From Paracoccus alkenifer (lineage in GTDB: Bacteria; Pseudomonadota; Alphaproteobacteria; Rhodobacterales; Rhodobacteraceae): DNA of 64,000 nucleotides. The DNA lies in NCBI RefSeq assembly GCF_900108405.1, contig NZ_FNXG01000003.1, forward strand, positions 131,501 to 195,500, read 5' to 3'. Made by a program: the position numbers and the translations under genes. Positions 60,340 to 64,000 of this stretch are shown piece by piece. The stretch's first letter is position 1. Every line of letters starts with the position of its first letter. Under the pieces are notes generated by a model. That model was given only the letters and a program-made list of their open reading frames with translations. It had not been told where the DNA came from and did no database searches.

Positions 60340-61919
60340 CACGCCTCTTCCTTTTGCCGGATCCAGCCCGATAGGATGCGGACGCTTTCATCTTGCCGTT
60401 CGCGCATCAGCTCGCGCAGCCGCGCCACCGCATCCGCCTGCCCTGAAGGCGGCGGCAGCTCAAAGTCCGCAGCGGTGATCGCCACGCTGGGGGCGGGTAG
60501 TGCGGCCTGGGTCTCGTCCACATGCGCGGCGGAGGCCGCGGGCGCCAGCACCGCGCGGGGTGCCGTCCCCGAATCATCCAATGCAATTGCCGGCGGGCGG
60601 GCGCGCAGCACCGGCCGCAGCACCACCATCGCAACCGCCAGCGCAAACAGGCCGATCAGCGCCAGCCGGGCCAGATCATTCAGCGCGAGGCTGGCCAGAA
60701 TACCGCGTTGTTGCGCCATGGTGCCGTCATAGCCGATCGCCGAAAATGGCAGCGACTTGACCGTGATCACATCGCCCCGCGCCGCGTCGAAGCCCACGGC
60801 CGAGGCGACGAGCTCGCGCAGCGCCTCAAGCTCGGCCTCGGCCCGCGGGACGATGCTGGCGGTGCCGTCCGCGGCCTTCTGCTCGGTGCCGTTCACCAGA
60901 ACCGCCACGGTCAGCCGCCGCGTCGCGCCGGGCTGACGCAATACCTCGCGGGTGACGCGGCTGACCTCGAAATTCTGGCGCTGCCGGGTTTCCGAACTGC
61001 TGGATCTGCTTTGTTCGCCGCTGCTGCCCGTCCCCTCGGGCAGGTTCGAGGATGCCGTGACCGCCCCCTGATCCGCGTTCGAGGCCTGGTCGCTGGTCTC
61101 TTCGCTTTCCTGCGACACAAGCGCGCGGCCGTTGGGGTCAAAGGTCTGCTCGGACAGCTGCTCGGTTTCGGTGACCAGATCCACGTTCAGCTCGACAATG
61201 GCATTGCCCGGCCCGACGTGGGGTTCAAGAATCCGCTCGACGTTACGTTTCATTTCGCTGGCCCGGTCGGCAGCGACGGTTTCTTCGCCCGTCGAGACGA
61301 TGCCGCGGGCACTGTCGATGACCTTGACCCGGTCGGGGTCAAGCCCCGGCACCCCCGAGGACACCAGGAATTGCAGCGAACGCGCCTGCCGGGCGTCCAG
61401 CGTGCCACCCCCCATGGTGACCGTCACCGAGGCCGCCCCGCCGGCTTCGGCGCGATACCCGCGCGAGGCGGGAGGGGCGATATGGACCCGCGCCGCCTTG
61501 ACGTTCGGCACCGTCAGGATCGTCCGGGCCAGCTCGCCTTCCTTGGCGCGCCAATAGGCGGCGTCGAACATCTGCGAGGTTGTGCCGAATCCGGACATCC
61601 CGTCCAGTATTTCATAGCCCGCGCCACCTGCCGCAGGCAGCCCCATGCCGGCCAGCGTCATGCGCATCCGGTCGCGCTGCGCCGAATCCACCCAGATCGA
61701 ATCACCCCGGATTTCGGATTTCACGCCGGTGCGGTCCAGTTCGGCCATCACCTCGCCGGCGCGGGCCGAATCAAGTCCCCCATAAAGCAGCGCCATCGGC
61801 GTTCGATTGGCCAGCCAGGCAAAGCCCGACACCACCATGAACGTGGTCAGGAACGCCGCGACGATCAGCTGCTTCTGGCTGCTGCTGCGTTCATTCCAGT
61901 ATTCGGCCAGCTTCTGCAT
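60339..61919 (-). CDS. fliF: Flagellar MS-ring protein FliF
   Basis: 526 residues. The first membrane segment is FLTTFMVVSGFAWLA near residue 28; YILDGMS-like YEILDGMSGFGTTSQMFDAAYWRAKEGELARTI near 105 is typical FliF. A central serine-rich region is followed by a second membrane segment LARLALIGLFALAVAMVVLRPVL near residue 425. The FliG-binding tail ends with DESVRILSGWIRQKEEA. First gene of the minus-strand fliF-fliH-fliN-fliP operon. Confidence 0.96.
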   Translation of the reverse strand: MQKLAEYWNERSSSQKQLIVAAFLTTFMVVSGFAWLANRTPMALLYGGLDSARAGEVMAELDRTGVKSEIRGDSIWVDSAQRDRMRMTLAGMGLPAAGGAGYEILDGMSGFGTTSQMFDAAYWRAKEGELARTILTVPNVKAARVHIAPPASRGYRAEAGGAASVTVTMGGGTLDARQARSLQFLVSSGVPGLDPDRVKVIDSARGIVSTGEETVAADRASEMKRNVERILEPHVGPGNAIVELNVDLVTETEQLSEQTFDPNGRALVSQESEETSDQASNADQGAVTASSNLPEGTGSSGEQSRSSSSETRQRQNFEVSRVTREVLRQPGATRRLTVAVLVNGTEQKAADGTASIVPRAEAELEALRELVASAVGFDAARGDVITVKSLPFSAIGYDGTMAQQRGILASLALNDLARLALIGLFALAVAMVVLRPVLRARPPAIALDDSGTAPRAVLAPAASAAHVDETQAALPAPSVAITAADFELPPPSGQADAVARLRELMRERQDESVRILSGWIRQKEEA

Positions 61920-61973
61920 TCCGACGCCCCTACGAATCGTTTCTCGCTTCGACAGGACGGTGATTGCACGGCG

Positions 61974-61992
61974 CCGATTAATAATCGGTTAG
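61974..61992. promoter_or_regulatory. Palindrome and CtrA-like box in the fliF-fliL divergent promoter
   Basis: CCGATTA-A-TAATCGG (61974-61988) is a perfect dyad. Overlapping it is TTAA-N7-TTAG (61978-61992), one base off the CtrA full-site consensus TTAA-N7-TTAA. It lies 54 bases from the fliF start and 40 bases from the fliL start, in a 113-base divergent gap. CtrA is known to control flagellar genes in Rhodobacterales, so this is a sensible candidate. Confidence 0.5.
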
Positions 61993-62032
61993 TGGGAAGC
62001 TGCTATCTGATCCTCACAGGACGGAGAATCAG

Positions 62033-62509
62033 ATGACCGATATCAGCGAACCGATCGAAGACGTGCCGCGAAAATCGCTGGGGAAAAGGCTTTTGCCGAT
62101 AATGCTGCCGGTGCTTGCGCTGGGGGTCGGCTTTGGCGCGACCTATTCGGGCCTGCTGTCGCCACTGTCCATGCTGACTGCGCCATCCGCGCCGGCCCAG
62201 CAGACGACACCAGAGGTGGTGTTTCTGGATGTGCCGCGAATCATCCTGACCATTCCGGGCGAACGGACACAGACGCTGGCGCTGGCGGTGGTCATCGACG
62301 TCGAGCCGGCGGCAGCCGCCACCGCGCATCTGCTGATGCCGCGAATTACCGACAGTTTTAACGGTTTTCTTTCCCAGATCGACGCGGCGGCGTTCAGTCG
62401 TCGCGGCATTCTGGAAATCATCCGCGAAGAGCTTGCCACGCGGACCCGCTTTATTCTGGGCGACACCGCCGTCCGCGACCTGTTGATCACCGAGTTCAGA
62501 ATCCAATGA
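62033..62509 (+). CDS. fliL: Flagellar basal body-associated protein FliL
   Basis: 158 residues: cytoplasmic N-terminus, one membrane segment (LPIMLPVLALGVGFGATYSGLL), then a periplasmic FliL domain with VVFLDVPRIILTIPG, LLMPRITDSFNGFLSQI and the ending VRDLLITEFRIQ. It supports stator function in the motor. Its stop overlaps the next gene start (ATGA). Confidence 0.94.
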   Translation: MTDISEPIEDVPRKSLGKRLLPIMLPVLALGVGFGATYSGLLSPLSMLTAPSAPAQQTTPEVVFLDVPRIILTIPGERTQTLALAVVIDVEPAAAATAHLLMPRITDSFNGFLSQIDAAAFSRRGILEIIREELATRTRFILGDTAVRDLLITEFRIQ

Positions 62510-62844
62510 CGATGACCCTTTTCCTTCAGGCCGCGCTGGTGGTCGCCGGACTGTCCGTCGCCGGCTTTTGCAACGTGCTTGCGCGCAGGCTGCGCAAGCT
62601 CAATGACCTGGAAACCGGATTGGGCGGTGCCATCGCCGTCATGGCGGCCGAGATTTCCCGACTGGAAACCGCGCTGGCCGTGGCGCAGGCAGGGGCCACC
62701 CATGCGTCGGACGGTCTTGCGCGCGAAATCGAGAAGGCCAAGTCCGAACGCGCCTATTGGGCGCTGCAACAACAATTCATGCCGCAGGCCGCCCAGTCCC
62801 GCCGACTGCGCCGCCGCCGCACGACGGAGGCCGCCGATGCGTAA
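62506..62844 (+). CDS. Unnamed flagellar-cluster membrane protein
   Basis: 112 residues: one N-terminal membrane helix (LFLQAALVVAGLSVAGFCNVLA) and a coiled-coil-like cytoplasmic part (LETGLGGAIAVMAAEISRLETALAVAQ), then a very basic tail (RRLRRRR). I do not recognise a named family. Its place between fliL and the MotE-like gene, with overlaps of four and eight bases, implies a motor or stator role. Confidence 0.75.
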   Translation: MTMTLFLQAALVVAGLSVAGFCNVLARRLRKLNDLETGLGGAIAVMAAEISRLETALAVAQAGATHASDGLAREIEKAKSERAYWALQQQFMPQAAQSRRLRRRRTTEAADA

Positions 62845-63373
62845 CCGGCTGTTCTGGACCTGCATTACCTTTCTTGCCGTGGGCATGACCGCGGCGGCCG
62901 GGGGCTGGATTGCCCGCGCACCGATGGCTCTGGCGGCCCCCGGGGCCTTGCTGGGCGGCTGCACCGACGTCCCCGAGGCCGTGGCTCTGGCCGAAACTTT
63001 GCGGCTGCGCGGGATCGCGGTGGACCGGGTGCTGGCCGACCTCGACCGCCGCAAGGACGATCTGGCCGCTGCCGAGCAGCAGCTGATCCGGCGGCTCACG
63101 GCGCTGAAACAGGCCAAGGCTTCGGTGGGGGATGCGCGGACTGCCCGCGACAGCGGAACCGCCGCCGGGATCGAGCGCCTGATCGCCGTCTATGACGCGA
63201 TGAAGCCCGCCGATGCCGCCATGATTCTGGCCGCCCTGCCCCCCGATTTCGCGGCCGAGATCCTCGCACGGGTCCAACCCGACGCCGGTGCCCGGATCAT
63301 CGCGCGAATCGAGCCGGCCCATGCTGCGGTCCTGACCGCCCATATGGGTTCGCGCCGGCTGAGCGGGAACTGA
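62837..63373 (+). CDS. MotE-like flagellar protein with MgtE-N-type domain
   Basis: 178 residues from the ATG at 62837. An N-terminal membrane anchor (FWTCITFLAVGMTAAAGGWIA) is followed by a coiled coil (DRRKDDLAAAEQQLIRRLTALKQAKA). The C-terminal MotE/MgtE_N-like domain is IERLIAVYDAMKPADAAMILAALPPDFAAEILARVQP. MotE proteins assist MotC/MotB stators in rhizobia and related bacteria. It overlaps the preceding gene by eight bases and is followed by motA after three. Confidence 0.85.
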   Translation: MRNRLFWTCITFLAVGMTAAAGGWIARAPMALAAPGALLGGCTDVPEAVALAETLRLRGIAVDRVLADLDRRKDDLAAAEQQLIRRLTALKQAKASVGDARTARDSGTAAGIERLIAVYDAMKPADAAMILAALPPDFAAEILARVQPDAGARIIARIEPAHAAVLTAHMGSRRLSGN

Positions 63374-63376
63374 ACC

Positions 63377-64000
63377 ATGGCAGGGATTGTCGGAATCGCG
63401 CTGACTTTTGCCATGGTGTTCGGCGGCTATATTCTTGCCGGGGGCAAGATGGCGGTGATCACCCACGCGCTGCCCTTCGAGATGATGATCATCGGCGGCG
63501 CGGCGATCGGCTCTTATCTGCTGTCGAACAGCGGAGGCGTGCTGAAACACACGCTGCCGGGGATCGTCCGGGCCTTCAAGGGACCGCGATGGACGGAATC
63601 GGACAACACGCAGATGCTGTGTCTGCTGTTCCAGCTGCTCAAGATCGCCCGGGCCAATCCCATCGAGCTTGAAGAACACATCGAAGCCCCCGCGGATTCG
63701 ACCATTTTCCAAGCCTATCCCACGATACTGGCCGATGAAAACGCAGTGACGCTGATCACGGACACGATGCGCTCTGCCAGCCTCAACTATGACGATCCTT
63801 ATCAGGTCGAGGACATGCTCAGCCGCCGCCTGAACCTGATGAGGGAAGAGGCCATGCACGTCCCCCACGCCTTGCAGCACATGGCGGACGCACTGCCGGC
63901 GCTGGGGATCGTGGCGGCGGTGCTGGGGGTGATCAAGACCATGGGCTCGATCGACCAGCCGCCGGAAGTCCTGGGCGGCATGATCGGCGGCGCGCTGGTG
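63377..64000 (+). CDS. motA: Flagellar motor stator protein MotA (3' end missing)
   Basis: The first 208 codons are present; the gene runs off the right edge. Visible pieces: GIVGIALTFAMVFGGYILAGGKMAVITHALPFEMMIIGGAAIG (first two membrane segments), the cytoplasmic loop, and HALQHMADALPALGIVAAVLGVIKTM with the conserved proline of the third segment. It forms the proton channel of the stator with MotB. Confidence 0.95.
   Translation, partial: MAGIVGIALTFAMVFGGYILAGGKMAVITHALPFEMMIIGGAAIGSYLLSNSGGVLKHTLPGIVRAFKGPRWTESDNTQMLCLLFQLLKIARANPIELEEHIEAPADSTIFQAYPTILADENAVTLITDTMRSASLNYDDPYQVEDMLSRRLNLMREEAMHVPHALQHMADALPALGIVAAVLGVIKTMGSIDQPPEVLGGMIGGALV

Overview
The window looks like a chromosomal segment of a denitrifying, flagellated alphaproteobacterium of the Rhodobacteraceae, most likely Paracoccus or a close relative. 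The evidence is very high GC with strong third-position GC, the end of a nos (nitrous oxide reductase maturation) cluster in the order nosF-nosY-nosL-nosX, a DUF2125 protein and a fliP-fliN-fliH-fliF // fliL-orf-motE-motA flagellar block with a possible CtrA box. The genus is inferred from gene content and style, not from a database match.

Layout. 1-2494: nosF (3' end), nosY, nosL, nosX. 2505-9942: flavin reductase, inositol-monophosphatase family enzyme, pmbA, DUF2125 protein, an enoyl-CoA hydratase family gene, ybaN, ahcY and a secreted protein. 10257-21953: envelope block with tamA-tamB, the osmoregulated periplasmic glucan genes opgG-opgH-opgC, and a small membrane protein. 22143-29721: a compact integrated element of about 7.6 kb at the 3' end of tRNA-Ala(CGC). 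It holds a tyrosine integrase, an AlpA-like regulator, a winged-helix protein, a 32-residue micro-ORF, a CHC2/Toprim primase, a DUF3987 protein, an orf carrying an iteron-like inverted repeat, a stand-alone Spo11/topoisomerase VI-A-like protein and an XRE-HGGxSTG protein. 30101-36061: trxC, a 25-residue membrane peptide, gcvP, gcvH, gcvT behind a tandem glycine riboswitch, and an L,D-transpeptidase. 36153-44154: a largely overlapping minus-strand chain with a TrmA/RlmD-type RNA methyltransferase, an ABC exporter, cca, a CoA-pyrophosphatase-type NUDIX protein, hslO, hemH and a methyltransferase. 44186-53363: comF, arfB, NUDIX, a stand-alone Lrp sensor domain, a MATE transporter, fmt, a degenerate deformylase, def, a PatB/MalY lyase and hrpB. 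53598-58753: ycjX, ycjF-like, pgsA, moaD, moaE, accA. 58768-end: flagellar genes, with motA cut by the window edge.

The most interesting region is the integrated element. It has att-like repeats, candidate integrase arm sites at both ends, replication-type genes (primase, DUF3987), an origin-like repeat and a Spo11-like nuclease candidate, but no recognisable capsid, conjugation or cargo genes. A P4-like phage satellite or a self-replicating integrative element is the simplest reading. Elsewhere the main oddities are a deformylase paralogue lacking its catalytic Cys and Glu, and a dispersed AAATATCC-type repeat family with two copies inside reading frames and none inside the element.
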